From positions 85,877,094 through 85,941,093 of the forward strand of contig OX457027.1 of assembly GCA_949752745.1 (NCBI GenBank): 64,000 nucleotides of DNA, written 5' to 3'. Under the pieces are notes generated by a model. It searched no databases. It had not been told where the DNA came from and saw nothing but the letters and a program-made list of their open reading frames with translations. Source of the DNA: Protula sp. h YS-2021. Taxonomy: Eukaryota > Annelida > Polychaeta > Sabellida > Serpulidae. Each line of letters begins with the position of its first letter. The first letter of the stretch is position 1. Shown one piece after another: positions 1-9,020 of this stretch. A program made the position numbers and the translations under genes.

Positions 1-1
1 T

Positions 2-184
2 GGGATACAAGGCCATGATGGCGAAATTATCATGAAAACTTACGGCGAACCGCATTATGTTCCTGTAAACACATCCAAATTTGACGTGATAGAAATGAAT
101 ATAAAGGATGACACAGGCCATAATGTTCCATTTCAAACTGGAAAGGTGATCTGTAAACTTCATTTTCGACCAAAAGCATTATGA
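2..184 (+). CDS. Polinton-type penton/minor capsid protein, C-terminal end (partial)
   Basis: The frame is open from the window edge to a TGA at 182-184, giving 60 residues of a C-terminus. It holds a stretch like the last strands of the single-jelly-roll penton of Polintons and adintoviruses, with the recognisable pieces FDVIEMNIKDDTG and VPFQTGKV followed by a short basic tail. The family protein forms the capsid vertices. The stop overlaps the start of the next gene (ATGA at 181-184), a compact arrangement typical of these elements. No break is visible in the part present. The N-terminal portion lies outside the window, so completeness cannot be judged. The assignment rests on motif recall and has not been tested by alignment. 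Confidence 0.7.
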   Translation, partial: GIQGHDGEIIMKTYGEPHYVPVNTSKFDVIEMNIKDDTGHNVPFQTGKVICKLHFRPKAL

Positions 185-516
185 AAGCTTATACACACGA
201 TCCGTCTGCATATCGCAACCATTTTCTTCGTCAAGTGGGTGGAGAATTACCAGGATTTAAAGAAGCACGAATCCAATATGGTGATGGTATTGGTTCAATA
301 CTGGGATCATTGGCTCGTAAAGCTATTCCACTACTTAAGGCTGGGACTAAGATCGTTGCGCCATATCTTAAAAAGGCTGCAAAGAATGTCGCGAAAGATG
401 TAACGGGCCGAGTAGCACAACGTGTGTTTGGCGATGTGCTTAAAAAGCGCGTGCAACCGACGAAACGTGCCAGAAGACGAAAAACAGCCAGACGGATAAC
501 ATCAAAGCATATTTAA
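181..516 (+). CDS. Small basic virion core/pX-like protein
   Basis: The complete ORF of 111 codons starts with an ATG that overlaps the penton stop by 4 bp and ends at TAA 514-516. Residues 35-60 form an Ala/Lys/Ile-rich amphipathic stretch beginning GDGIGSILGSLARK. The C-terminus (about residues 80-111) is strongly basic with KRARRRK. Position between penton and major capsid, small size, glycine start of the helix and basic tail match the adenovirus pX/pVI-like minor core proteins described in adintoviruses and Polintons. By analogy it would bind DNA or membranes inside the virion. No frameshift is seen. The function is inferred from context and composition only. Confidence 0.6.
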   Translation: MKAYTHDPSAYRNHFLRQVGGELPGFKEARIQYGDGIGSILGSLARKAIPLLKAGTKIVAPYLKKAAKNVAKDVTGRVAQRVFGDVLKKRVQPTKRARRRKTARRITSKHI

Positions 517-535
517 AAAGATATCTTTTGAAAAA

Positions 536-1902
536 ATGTCTCTCATTCATAATCATTCGTGTGAATGCAGTCTTTCTCCATTGGAATGATTTCACGTACC
601 ACCGACGCAAACTGCTGCAGAGAAAAGTTATAATGTTGACTATCAACCACTGACTACCGTTAGAGAAGGTGCTCCAATAGAATTTTATGTACAGAAGAAT
701 ATCTGGATTTAAAGAACAGCAAACTTCATATTGTATGTCGCATTGTAAAGGCTGATGGAACAGCTTGTGGCCCAGATGATAATGTCTCCTGCATCAGTAA
801 TGTGTTTAATGGGTTATGGTCTAATATTGAATTGTTTCTGAATGATCGATTGGTATCTCATAGTAACAAAACCCATGGTTATACCAGCACTATCTCTCAT
901 CTCATCCATGATTCGGAAGAAAGTCTCCATTCTGAGCGCTCTATGCGTCTCATGTACAAGGATACTGCTGGGTCAATGAATAGTTATGAGGTGAAAAGAC
1001 CTAATCATAAACAATATGTATCCGGGTTTCATGTCAATGCTGACGGTGGTGACTTAGTTGAGGAGCAAGGAAACAATGGTTTACATAATCGTTATTTGCA
1101 TACACGTCTCAGCCATGATTTTATGCTAGCAGGTGGTTTAAGGATAGATTTGTTTGAGCAGGATCGTTATCTTCCTAATGGCATCAGTTTGAAATTGTGT
1201 TTCCATAGACAGAAAGATGACTATGTATTGATGGCTGCAGATAATACCTATAAGGTAGAAGTAAAAGAGGCATTTTTAACCATTCGCAAAGTGAGGGTGA
1301 GTCCAGGTATTCAGTTAGGACATACAGATGCATTGCTGAAAAGTCCTGCCAAGTTAATCATCACTAGAAAAGAATGTAAAGTGTTGGCCATTCCAGCAGG
1401 ATTTCAGTCTTTTATGAAAGATAACATCTTTTTGGGTCAATTACCAAATCGTATTGTCATTGGTCTGGTTCATAATGAAGCCTTTGGTGGATCAGTATCG
1501 AGGAATCCATATGATTTCAAACATTTTGATTTGGACTATATGCAAACGTACACGGATGGTGAACCAGTCCTATCCAAACCTCTCAAGCTTAACATTGCAC
1601 AGAACAAATACCTGGACGCTTTTGAAACGCTTTAGAAATCGTTTGGTAGATTGAATGGTGAGAAAAGTTCCATTATAAAACGGGAAGATTGGCCTAGAGG
1701 TTATGCTTTATTTTCGTTTGACTTAACACCTGATTATGATGGTGATGATCATTTTCCGCTGATCAAACATGGGAATTTGCGGCTAGAAATGAATTTTGCT
1801 GGGGGTTTACAACATACAATCAATGTCATCGTCTATGCTGAATTTGACAACATTATTGATATCAGTGCAAATCGCAGCATCCAATTCGACTACCAGTCAT
1901 GA
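536..1902 (+). pseudogene. Broken major capsid protein (double jelly roll, Polinton type)
   Basis: The likely start is the ATG at 536. The reading frame is interrupted by an in-frame TGA at 587-589, a one-base frameshift near 690, and an in-frame TAG at 1633-1635. It then ends at TGA 1900-1902, overlapping the protease ATG at 1899. The total is about 455 codons. The open middle segment (802-1632) carries typical features: a WSNIELFLNDRLVS strand, a following HLIHDSEE helix, and a late NPYDFKHF motif. This is the family usually annotated as F54H12.2-like and known as the Polinton hexon-like capsid. Three separate lesions mean this copy cannot make the full protein. Family assignment is from recognition of the pattern. 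Confidence 0.8.
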
Positions 1903-2336
1903 ACACGAAGCAGATAGAAGCCATCCTATCCCATGATGCCGCGACAAAAGACTTGTTTCAAGGTGTGTTTGCCATGGACCAGTTACCATCTTTACAATGC
2001 GGTGCCTATGTCACTAACACAGACGATCAAGATGAACCAGGAGAGCATTGGGTGGCAGTGTATTATGATAAAAACCCTGTGGAATATTTTGACTTTTATG
2101 GACTGTTACCTCTCGATGATCGTTTAGAAAAGTTTTTCAGGAGTGACTATATGTATAATTCCATATCATTACAAACGCCAATATCATCGGCATGTGGTTT
2201 TTATTGTGTATATTAAATATTGCATAGAGCTCAAGGTCAGAGTATGTTTGATATTGTCAATATATTAAAAAGAAAGGATGGTGATTTTATTGTAAAGGAT
2301 TTTGTATATAGACATTATAAGCCTTTGTTTTGTTAA
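1899..2336 (+). pseudogene. Broken adenain-type cysteine protease (Polinton PRO)
   Basis: The ATG at 1899 overlaps the capsid stop. The first 105 codons contain the elements expected of an adenovirus-type maturation protease (peptidase C5-like). These are a catalytic His in GEHWVAVYYD, the acidic/aromatic EYFDFYG stretch, and a catalytic Cys in SSACGFYCVY. A TAA at 2214-2216 interrupts the frame just after the Cys helix. The same frame then stays open for 39 more codons to TAA 2334-2336, with a plausible C-terminal helix. The simplest reading is a single nonsense mutation in an otherwise well-kept gene. In the family the enzyme processes capsid precursors. The order penton, core protein, capsid, protease agrees with Polinton gene order. 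Confidence 0.8.
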
Positions 2337-2400
2337 TGTTGGTGTAGTTGGTGTTGTTCAAGTTTGTTGAAAAAAAACTCCAAGGTTCAAACTGGTCTTG

Positions 2401-2459
2401 TTTATTGTGTTTCAAACTCTATTTACCAAACCCCCCTCTTATCTACAACACATTTTATT
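2401..2459 (-). terminator. Polyadenylation signals for the minus-strand PC4-like cluster
   Basis: Two AATAAA hexamers are present on the minus strand (TTTATT on plus at 2401-2406 and 2454-2459). They lie immediately downstream of the last minus-strand ORF, which ends at 2468. They sit in the 130-bp space between the convergent protease gene and this cluster, where a shared 3' end would be expected. Confidence 0.5.
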
Positions 2460-2467
2460 TACAAGTT

Positions 2468-2749
2468 TTACAGTTTTTTTCTCAATTCATTGATCAATGC
2501 ATGCCATTCATTAGAATTTAAATTAATATAGGTATCATAGACATTACACCCGCGTTTGTAAATGCTATGAAAGCTCACATAACGCACATCACCAAACTTT
2601 ATCACTTTAACAGTTTCATGTTCAGACAGTTTCAGTTCATATCCTTCTTCTTCTAAGTCTATGTCCATCACCCGCATAGGCTGTGTCACCTCAATGGATT
2701 TGGTACCCCGCTTGAGTTTTATTCCATGCTCCTCTTTGAATTCAAGCAT
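2468..2749 (-). CDS. Small ORF 4 of PC4-like cluster
   Basis: I chose the ATG at 2749 because it overlaps the upstream ORF's stop by 8 bp. The longer frame reaching 2857 would run deep into that ORF. The product is 93 residues: an N-terminal half rich in Lys/Glu, then a short strand region and a C-terminal TYINLNSNEWHALINELRKK. The closing 'beta strand, then (N/T)xxEWxxL helix' matches the end of its three neighbours and of PC4-fold proteins, but the sequence alone is too diverged to prove the fold. No function is known. It may be a paralogue of the clearer PC4-like ORF at 3491-3859. Confidence 0.5.
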   Translation of the reverse strand: MLEFKEEHGIKLKRGTKSIEVTQPMRVMDIDLEEEGYELKLSEHETVKVIKFGDVRYVSFHSIYKRGCNVYDTYINLNSNEWHALINELRKKL

Positions 2750-3083
2750 AAGAAACTTCCCAATCCAATGCTTGTAACAGCGCGTTCCATTCCACTGTGC
2801 TGAAGGTGATGTAGTCATAGTTTTCTGTAAGCTCGTCATATTGGCAAAATTGTACAAACACGTCTAGACAGTTCTGAGTTACACGTACTTCTAATTCATT
2901 TGAGATTGCTAGGAGAAAGCCGGGTATTCTCAACTTGTCTAGATGATCCTTCAACACGGATTGGTCGTCAAGCGATAGTATGAGATACTGTCCAAAATGC
3001 CGTAGCACAATGTCATCACATAAGTTTCTCATATATGAGAATCCATATGTAATGGGTTCATAATCCAACAAATAGTCTTCCAT
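2742..3083 (-). CDS. Small ORF 3 of PC4-like cluster
   Basis: The ORF has 113 codons from the ATG at 3083 to the TGA at 2742-2744. It is acidic and rich in aromatic residues. Residues 45-110 alternate predicted strands (FLLAISNELEVRV, LDVFVQFCQYDE) and end with YITFSTVEWNALLQALD, the same strand-plus-EW-helix ending as the neighbouring ORFs. A TATA-like TATAAATA (3099-3106) lies very close upstream. The gene overlaps the next ORF by 8 bp, suggesting translation from one transcript or tight packing. I do not recognise a named family beyond the possible PC4-like fold. Confidence 0.5.
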   Translation of the reverse strand: MEDYLLDYEPITYGFSYMRNLCDDIVLRHFGQYLILSLDDQSVLKDHLDKLRIPGFLLAISNELEVRVTQNCLDVFVQFCQYDELTENYDYITFSTVEWNALLQALDWEVSYA

Positions 3084-3101
3084 CTCGTCTGTGTAAAATA
3101 T

Positions 3102-3473
3102 TTATACTCGGATGATGTCGAACAGTGGATGTTGTATAGCTTCTAGGAATCGTAAGACTGCGCGCCAGTTCTTGATATTAAAGTGGATCAAATCTGTATG
3201 TGGAGTATCTGGCACAACTCCCTTATAATCCTCTTGATAATCCTGTAAAAGATTTCTCCAGAATGTCATACGTATGTTAGGATCATGTTCAGTCACAAAC
3301 ACTTCCACTTTATTTTCAAGTCTTCGTTCAAACCCATGTTCAAGCGGTATGTTTTTAAAGTCTTTCCACACTCCAGGTTTAAACCGATGATAACTTATCC
3401 GAGAACCTAGTATCACTTCATTCCTATCATTTACAGTAAGGTAAACACCATCGTTCAACATGAGTGCATTCAT
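3102..3473 (-). CDS. Small ORF 2 of PC4-like cluster
   Basis: The complete ORF of 123 codons runs from ATG 3473 to its stop at 3102. The N-terminus begins with a strand pair (DGVYLTVNDRNEVILGSRISY). The middle is charged with a WRNLLQDYQEDY segment, and the C-terminus is LIHFNIKNWRAVLRFLEAI. The final strand followed by a Trp-containing helix parallels the other three ORFs of the cluster. It is separated by 17 bp from the ORF upstream and by 18 bp from the one downstream. No assigned function is possible from sequence alone. A single-strand DNA-binding role is an inference from the cluster pattern. Confidence 0.5.
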   Translation of the reverse strand: MNALMLNDGVYLTVNDRNEVILGSRISYHRFKPGVWKDFKNIPLEHGFERRLENKVEVFVTEHDPNIRMTFWRNLLQDYQEDYKGVVPDTPHTDLIHFNIKNWRAVLRFLEAIQHPLFDIIRV

Positions 3474-3490
3474 AATTTTTCTTCACCTTG

Positions 3491-3859
3491 TTATGCGCCG
3501 CTGTCGTCTTGTCTGCGAAGCCTTTTATCCACTTCTTTCACTTGCTTCTTCAGCATTTTCCATTCAGGTATTGTCAGCAAGATACCTTTTTTCGTAGGAC
3601 GGTTTCTTCCAGTCCCCTCATCTCTGAGGTACTTGCGAATGTTCACCACACCTTCATCGCTTTGTTTCATAATCTTGATATACTTTCCATTACCTAGAGA
3701 AAGCATTCCATCCCACGACTGTGGTGGTGGTGGTGGTGCCGTCGTCGTCTCCACTTTTAATTTCTTGATAGTGGTGGTGGTGGGATTTTTTTTCACATTC
3801 AAGTGTTTCACTGTATCTGCTAGAGTATCCATATCCGTTGCAGATCTTTTCAGAGTCAT
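3491..3859 (-). CDS. PC4-like single-strand DNA-binding protein
   Basis: I took the ATG at 3859 (122 residues). The first 48 residues are low complexity, with Thr runs and a six-proline block. Residues about 50-110 resemble the C-terminal domain of transcriptional coactivator PC4/SUB1: a first strand in SLGNGKYIKIMK, then VVNIRKYLRDE, a basic turn RPTKKGILLTIPEW and a final helix KMLKKQV. In that family the domain dimerises and binds single-stranded DNA. A TATAAAAG box lies 73 bp upstream at 3932-3939. In a Polinton context it could serve in genome replication or late transcription. Intact. It is the best-conserved member of a four-ORF cluster. Confidence 0.65.
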   Translation of the reverse strand: MTLKRSATDMDTLADTVKHLNVKKNPTTTTIKKLKVETTTAPPPPPQSWDGMLSLGNGKYIKIMKQSDEGVVNIRKYLRDEGTGRNRPTKKGILLTIPEWKMLKKQVKEVDKRLRRQDDSGA

Positions 3860-3931
3860 GTTCACGCTTCAGTGTTCACACCTCAACTAACTCACTAACT
3901 CACTAACTCTGAAGTTTGGCGAGAGTCCCCC

Positions 3932-3939
3932 CTTTTATA
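3932..3939 (-). promoter_or_regulatory. TATA box of the PC4-like cluster
   Basis: TATAAAAG on the minus strand is followed by G residues, 73 bp upstream of the ATG at 3859. The box overlaps the stop codon of the polymerase gene (TAA at 3935-3937), so the promoter is embedded in the end of the upstream gene. Confidence 0.6.
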
Positions 3940-6900
3940 CTGTTGCTGCCTTGTAATGCCCATGCGCCAAAGTGGAATAACCATCATTCAACACATATCT
4001 TTTATCATCATAGGGGGAGAGAGCTACTTTCAACTTCTCCGAGAAAATCTGGTGGTTAAGACTTTGAATGGTGTGTCCTGTAACCATCATTTGCGTTTGG
4101 TTGAACAAACTGTCTTTATACTGCTTATGTTTCATACGTCTTTGACACGCGCGAGTAATGCCTTTGGCCGTACGTTTTTCTTTCCCACCATACATCATAC
4201 TGTACATTTTCGGCCGAAGTCCAACAAACTCTTCAATGGGGATACCTGCCGTCTCATCTTTCATTTTCCCAAGCACTTTCTTATTCACGTTGGAATGCAA
4301 GAAATGATCTGGGGGGATAGTCACTTGTGTCAAACAAGTTAGCATCTTCCTGCATATCCTTGTAGATATCATTCGTTTCTATGTCGTAACATAGACTGTC
4401 GGTGTCGCTGAACAACAGCTTAGCGTCGGGATACTTGGTCATGATGTAGTTGTAATGGAAGTGAAACATGAGCACTTTGCTGAGGTCAAGAATGGTGAAG
4501 CCGACTTGAATGGGCTAATCCAGAAGCAAATCCACTTTGTGTAAATGTACAGCGGTCAAATCTTCGTTCAAAATTCTAAATTGGTGGAATGAAGGTTTGG
4601 CTACAAGTGTCTTGAACCGCTTTTCCTGGTGAACGAGTTCCACATTAATGCGCTTTCTCACATTTTCCATGGTTTTGCCAAACACAGAGTTGTTCATCAA
4701 TTTGAAAAAGTCTTTCTCAAACGAGTTCTTAGCCAACTTTCTCTTTTCCGTGTTCAACGAGATGTATTTCGCCAACCATTTGCTCTGTGCAAACATGATG
4801 GCACGATGCACCTTCGTGACTTTCAATCCCAGTGACACATATTGCTGTAAATTTCTATAATGAAGTACATATTTCTTCTTGTCACACAAGTTGGGAATGA
4901 GCTTTTCACTAGGTTTGTCTTTCATGTTTAGATCTTTCCGTAGCTTCTGACAATGCTCTGACAATTCTCCCACCTTAACACATTTCCGTTCTGGAGCCAC
5001 TGGGTAGTGATTATGACCATCATGAATGGCTTGTGGGTATTCCAAATCTACCTCTAAAATGTATTCAATCTCATCATCTTCATCCACATCCATGAAGTCA
5101 ATAGATTCTGGCTCGTTCACCCACATAAATCCACTTTCCGGCATGCTTTGCGACATGGCCCAGCCGTACAAGTTGTTTGCATCCAGGTACATCGGGTAAT
5201 GGGTTGGTTTCATGGGATCATAATCTGCTACGTAGGGGTTATTTGCTTTCGCATACTTGTGTGTGATGACAGATATTCCTCCACGTAGACCTGGTTCAAC
5301 CATTTGGTACATGTCAATGTCATTGATCAATTCCAGCTTCACCTTTGTCGCTTTTAACATCGCATCCCACGACAGCCCTGGCGCTGTATAGTAGTGAGCA
5401 GGATCCAATTCATACGTGTTGAGACATACGTGACGAAAGTTTTCAAACACGTCAGCCAGCAGTAACACATCTGATTTCAGGTATAAGTCATGGTATTCAC
5501 CAAATGTAGTACAGTGGAATGTCTCCCACACCTTCTGTGCATGCACATAATCCTCATCGCTAATGCCTTCTTCACTAAGCTGACTGTAAAACTTGTCCTT
5601 GGACGGCAGTTGTGTTTCAGCAAACTTGGATGGCTCATCCACGTAATCGTAGGGGTACACTCCCTTTCTCAACAGTAACTCTTGCTGGTCGCTATCGTGA
5701 ATGTGAGATGTCATGTTATAAAAGTTATCTTTCCCTTCTGCCGCTAGGTTGGATACCAACTTCTGTAGAGAAGTACTCATGAACTGATAACTGTCCGTAA
5801 ATTTCAGATTGCTCATGGTGAATGCAATATATTTCTCAACGGTGTTGGGAATGACTGTAATGGTTTCATCTTTGAACTTTCCAATTTCCTCCATGATCAA
5901 ATGGCTGTCATAGCTTCGCAAATTGTGGAAAAATACAGGGATGATAAAAGAATCTTTATCGCCCTGCTGATCCTTTCGAAGTCGGAATTGTAAATTGCAT
6001 TCACTATGTGCAGCTCCACGGTATTTGCCATTGATATGATCATGATCTCTCACACGATCTGCTCCTAGAGGCTCATGACAAATGTAGCAATCAACAGCGT
6101 TCTTGAAATCCTCTTTGTCTTCACGAGTCATCACCATTTTCTTTGACTGTTGTAAACCATGCACAATACGATCACGTTTATTCACCATATGGTCTAAAAA
6201 GACTTTCACAGCATTGTCTCCTCGATACACGACTGGGGCACGTGTGTCATACTGGCTCACAACTACATAGGCGAAGCTGTTTGGACGATGATGCTGATAC
6301 TTGTCTCCTTCTTCATGCTTTTTCGTAAAACATTCAAAGTCTGCATAAATCACAAAAGGTACTCGCTGTTGTTTGGCTACATTCTTAAGCTTGATAAACG
6401 GTTCCTTGGGGAATGATAAACGTTGCGCTCCATGCTTGCTACACACTTCGCGATGCTTGTCTAACAGATCTTGTCGCATAAACCCGTGAAGACAGTTGAA
6501 ACAATAAAATGCTATATGTCCATGCTTTGGTCGATAAGCCATAAGTCTGCTGAAATTCTTGATGAGACAATAATACCTTGTCTTGTCATTGCTAATCAAA
6601 AGTAAGTTGATTTCTGTCGCGCTGGTGTTTCGACTCAGTTGTATCGGAACAACTATCATTCTCCTTTTCAAATTTTGGAATGTCCGTAATCGGTGTCGGA
6701 AATGTCATACCTTCTACCTTTAATTCCTTCTCAAATACTTTGTATTGATGCACACGCTCTAGGTTTCTATTTGTTGAAGGGTGAAGGTGAGCCAATACAG
6801 ACCATAAGAAACACTCTTGTCTTTATTCTGAATGTTTAATACACCCCCTGTATTCTTCACTTTCTTCGGCAGTTTCATAAAACTGCTCGCTTCCAGAGGT

Positions 6901-7826
6901 GCTGATGTAGCTGTATGCACTTTAATACACAGGATGTTATCCAACACCCAGCCAGAACCTTGTCGCTCATGTTCATCAAACTTGGTAAACAATTATGTAT
7001 AGGCTTCTGGCAAGTCTTGCTCAATATCCGCTGGATTGTAGGCTATATATGTTCGACTGCTGATAAAAGCATTATCCACTTGTTCTACCATCACACCTTC
7101 AGCATTCGCCGTCAGTTTCTTGAAGCGTGCATGCACGACAATATACCATTTCATTCCATCGTTTAACGTTTCTAGTAAATGTATCTTAATCCGATTCTCT
7201 TGTTGTCGCATTTCAAGTAGTAAATCCGATCCATCTTCAGACTCAAACCGTCTTTCCTGTGCGTTTTCACCAAGACTCACTCTTCTACCTCTCCCTACTT
7301 GTACTCTCTTTGGTTCTTCCATCGGTACACATACATGTGTGTCAAACGCATCCATAGATGCAAACATCTTAATGCGTGCATGCACGACAATATACCATTT
7401 CATTCCATCGTTTAACGTTTCTAGTAAATGTATCTTAATCCGATTCTCTTGTTGTCGCATTTCAAGTAGTAAATCCGATCCATCTTCAGACTCAAACCGT
7501 CTTTCCTGTGCGTTTTCACCAAGACTCACTCTTCTACCTCTCCCTACTTGTACTCTCTTTGGTTCTTCCATCGGTACACATACATGTGTGTCAAACGCAT
7601 CCATAGATGCAAACATCTTAATGCATTCACAGCAGAGGAACAGATCAGGTCTGATAATGTTATCTCGCACCGTCTTTTGTCTCTTAGCTTCTATCTGCTG
7701 ACCAAGCTCTTCACGAGCACGTTTCAACCTAGCTGGTTTACATGTATGTGCCACGAACAATTCCAGAAATGGAAATGTCCCATTACAATCATGACAGAAC
7801 ACTGATGTGTCTGAATTCGTAGCCAT
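3935..7826 (-). pseudogene. Broken protein-primed family B DNA polymerase with N-terminal zinc fingers
   Basis: The start is taken at ATG 7826, 60 bp below a TATA box. The N-terminus has two CxxC-x12-HxC fingers (CHDC..HTC and CCEC..HVC), a 249-bp in-frame duplication, and then a domain containing GSGW. The 718-codon open part (4515-6671) shows the exonuclease motif YADFECF, a C/H-rich insert (CYICHEPL, RDHDHINGKYRG), FHNLRSYDSHLI and YLKSDVLLLADVF. It also carries polymerase motif A (LDANNLYGW) and motif B (KLMNNSVFGK). Motif C (FSDTDS) lies beyond a break. Lesions read 5' to 3' are a TAA at 6993-6995, frameshifts near 6790 and 6650, a TAG at 4515-4517, and a frameshift at the G6 run 4311-4316. 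It replicated the element from a terminal protein primer. Now dead. Confidence 0.88.
7125..7622 (-). repeat. Exact 249-bp tandem duplication inside the polymerase gene
   Basis: Copies 7125-7373 and 7374-7622 look identical base for base. 249 bp is 83 codons, so the frame is kept. The unit runs from the second half of zinc finger 2 through the KWYIVVHAR segment. The repeated finger lacks its first Cys pair. Perfect identity beside an otherwise mutated gene means it is very recent or an assembly artefact. Confidence 0.9.
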
Positions 7827-7885
7827 TCTTGTTACCACGTCAACTACTAAAAACTGATGTGATATATGTTCCCCTCCCTCTTCCC

Positions 7886-7893
7886 CTTTTATA
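7886..7893 (-). promoter_or_regulatory. TATA box of the polymerase gene
   Basis: TATAAAAG on the minus strand lies within GTGCATATAAAAGGGG, 60 bp upstream of the ATG at 7826. This supports that ATG rather than the longer frame reaching 8045, whose N-terminus would precede the promoter. Confidence 0.6.
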
Positions 7894-8193
7894 TGCACGC
7901 ACACAGACAGCTGTTTGAAGTAAAATCTACGTTTTATTTTGGTAATATGCCTTCTCACATCTAACAGTTCTTCCGCGTAACTATAAGATAAACCACAAAT
8001 ATTTAATGCTATAAAATATATTAAAAAATTTAGCGTTAAATGCAAGTAATGTCTTTTGCAAAAAAAAATGAAATTTCAAAGATGACAAATAAAACGTTAA
8101 ACAATAACCACAAACACACAGACAGGCTGATGTAGCAGTCATTTCCACCAAGTCAGGATGGTCCTGAAAAGGACCGAAAATTTTAGTTACTCT

Positions 8194-8700
8194 TCACCAA
8201 CAAGTCGGGTTTCCGCAGCTGCACTGATATCTATAAAACTGCTTCATGGTGAAAGGTCTTGCCGCGCACTTGAACGGGTGAAAATTATAATATCCAAAGT
8301 TTTTCAACGTCGCACCGCACCACCAGCCGTCTGTACACTCCGGTCCAGGCAATGTCGCAGTAAACTTGTATGAAAGCAAGCCACCGCAAGTTTTACAACA
8401 GTACCGGCGTGGTGCATTGTGCTTCACCGGGCAATTGTGTGGCTGCCCTTCGTATTCTAACAACACTCCGCACTTATAGCACTCAGTTGTCAGCGTTACT
8501 ATCCGACCGTTCTTCCTCCACACTCTGATCGTCTTCTTAGCTTTCACTGGAGCAACAGCGGATGGAAACTCTAACGCTTCCTCCAAAGCGTAGTCCATTT
8601 CAGTCTTTGCAGTGTCGTCTTTCATCGGTAACGTAATGTCAACCGATTCGTCTGCATCGACGCAACTCAGGTCATCCATGTCAATAGCTGGCGAGTTCAT
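8194..8700 (-). CDS. Cys-rich putative zinc-binding accessory protein
   Basis: The ORF is open to ATG 8730. I prefer the in-frame ATG at 8700 (168 residues) because the TATATAAGTG box at 8750-8759 would place the transcript start close to 8730. The N-terminus is acidic (MDDLSCVDADES, DYALEEALEF). The C-terminal 95 residues hold many Cys/His, including CYKC, HNC, CCKTC, CGGLL and a closing YQCSCGNPTCW, suggesting two or more zinc sites. LSCVD resembles a degenerate LxCxE followed by acidic residues. No family recognised. The product lies beside a RING gene in the accessory zone of the element, where host-interaction genes usually sit. Intact. Confidence 0.65.
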   Translation of the reverse strand: MNSPAIDMDDLSCVDADESVDITLPMKDDTAKTEMDYALEEALEFPSAVAPVKAKKTIRVWRKNGRIVTLTTECYKCGVLLEYEGQPHNCPVKHNAPRRYCCKTCGGLLSYKFTATLPGPECTDGWWCGATLKNFGYYNFHPFKCAARPFTMKQFYRYQCSCGNPTCW

Positions 8701-8749
8701 GATTTTGTCTCTGACAAATATCGTTGGCACTTTTCCCCGACAACAGCCT

Positions 8750-8759
8750 CACTTATATA
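8750..8759 (-). promoter_or_regulatory. TATA box (TATATAAGTG) for the Cys-rich gene
   Basis: TATATAAGTG on the minus strand lies 50 bp before the ATG at 8700. The same decamer precedes the RING gene (8976-8985, plus) and the right-edge gene (63460-63469, plus). Confidence 0.65.
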
Positions 8760-8763
8760 TGAG

Positions 8764-8945
8764 TTTTTTTTGGGGGTGGGGGTGGGAGGTCGTCGTCGAC
8801 ACATACTCTGTTCTTGGGGGGGGTGGGGGGTAGGGGGTCGTCGTCGTCGACACATACTCTGTTCTTGGGGGTGGGGGGTGGGGGATCGTCGTCGTCGACA
8901 CATACTCTGTTCTTTGGGGTGGGGGTGGGGGTGGGGGTGGTCTGA
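8764..8945. repeat. G-rich repeats between divergent promoters
   Basis: Three diverged units of roughly 45-60 bp each join a G-run block to TCGTCGTCGACACATACTCT. The last block reads GGGG(TGGGGG)n and satisfies a G-quadruplex pattern. The array fills the space between two back-to-back TATA boxes. Proline/histidine-rich ORFs called through it are translation artefacts. Confidence 0.85.
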
Positions 8946-8975
8946 CGTTAATGCCTCGTTTTCGACTACAGAGTA

Positions 8976-8985
8976 TATATAAGTG
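8976..8985 (+). promoter_or_regulatory. TATA box (TATATAAGTG) for the RING gene
   Basis: TATATAAGTG lies 45 bp upstream of the ATG at 9021, at a spacing suited to a transcript start near 9005. Confidence 0.65.
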
Positions 8986-9020
8986 TTGCTCATCCATACA
9001 TCTTCAACCTATTTGCCATC

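Noticed and set aside
7125..7622. 249-bp direct repeat as LTRs of a retroelement
   Set aside because: The copies are directly adjacent with nothing between them and lie in frame inside a polymerase gene.
7120..7805. Plus-strand ORF of 193 codons
   Set aside because: Antisense shadow of the duplicated zinc-finger part of the polymerase gene.
8697..8997. Proline/histidine- and glycine-rich ORFs
   Set aside because: They cross the G-rich repeat between two divergent promoters and have no conserved sequence.
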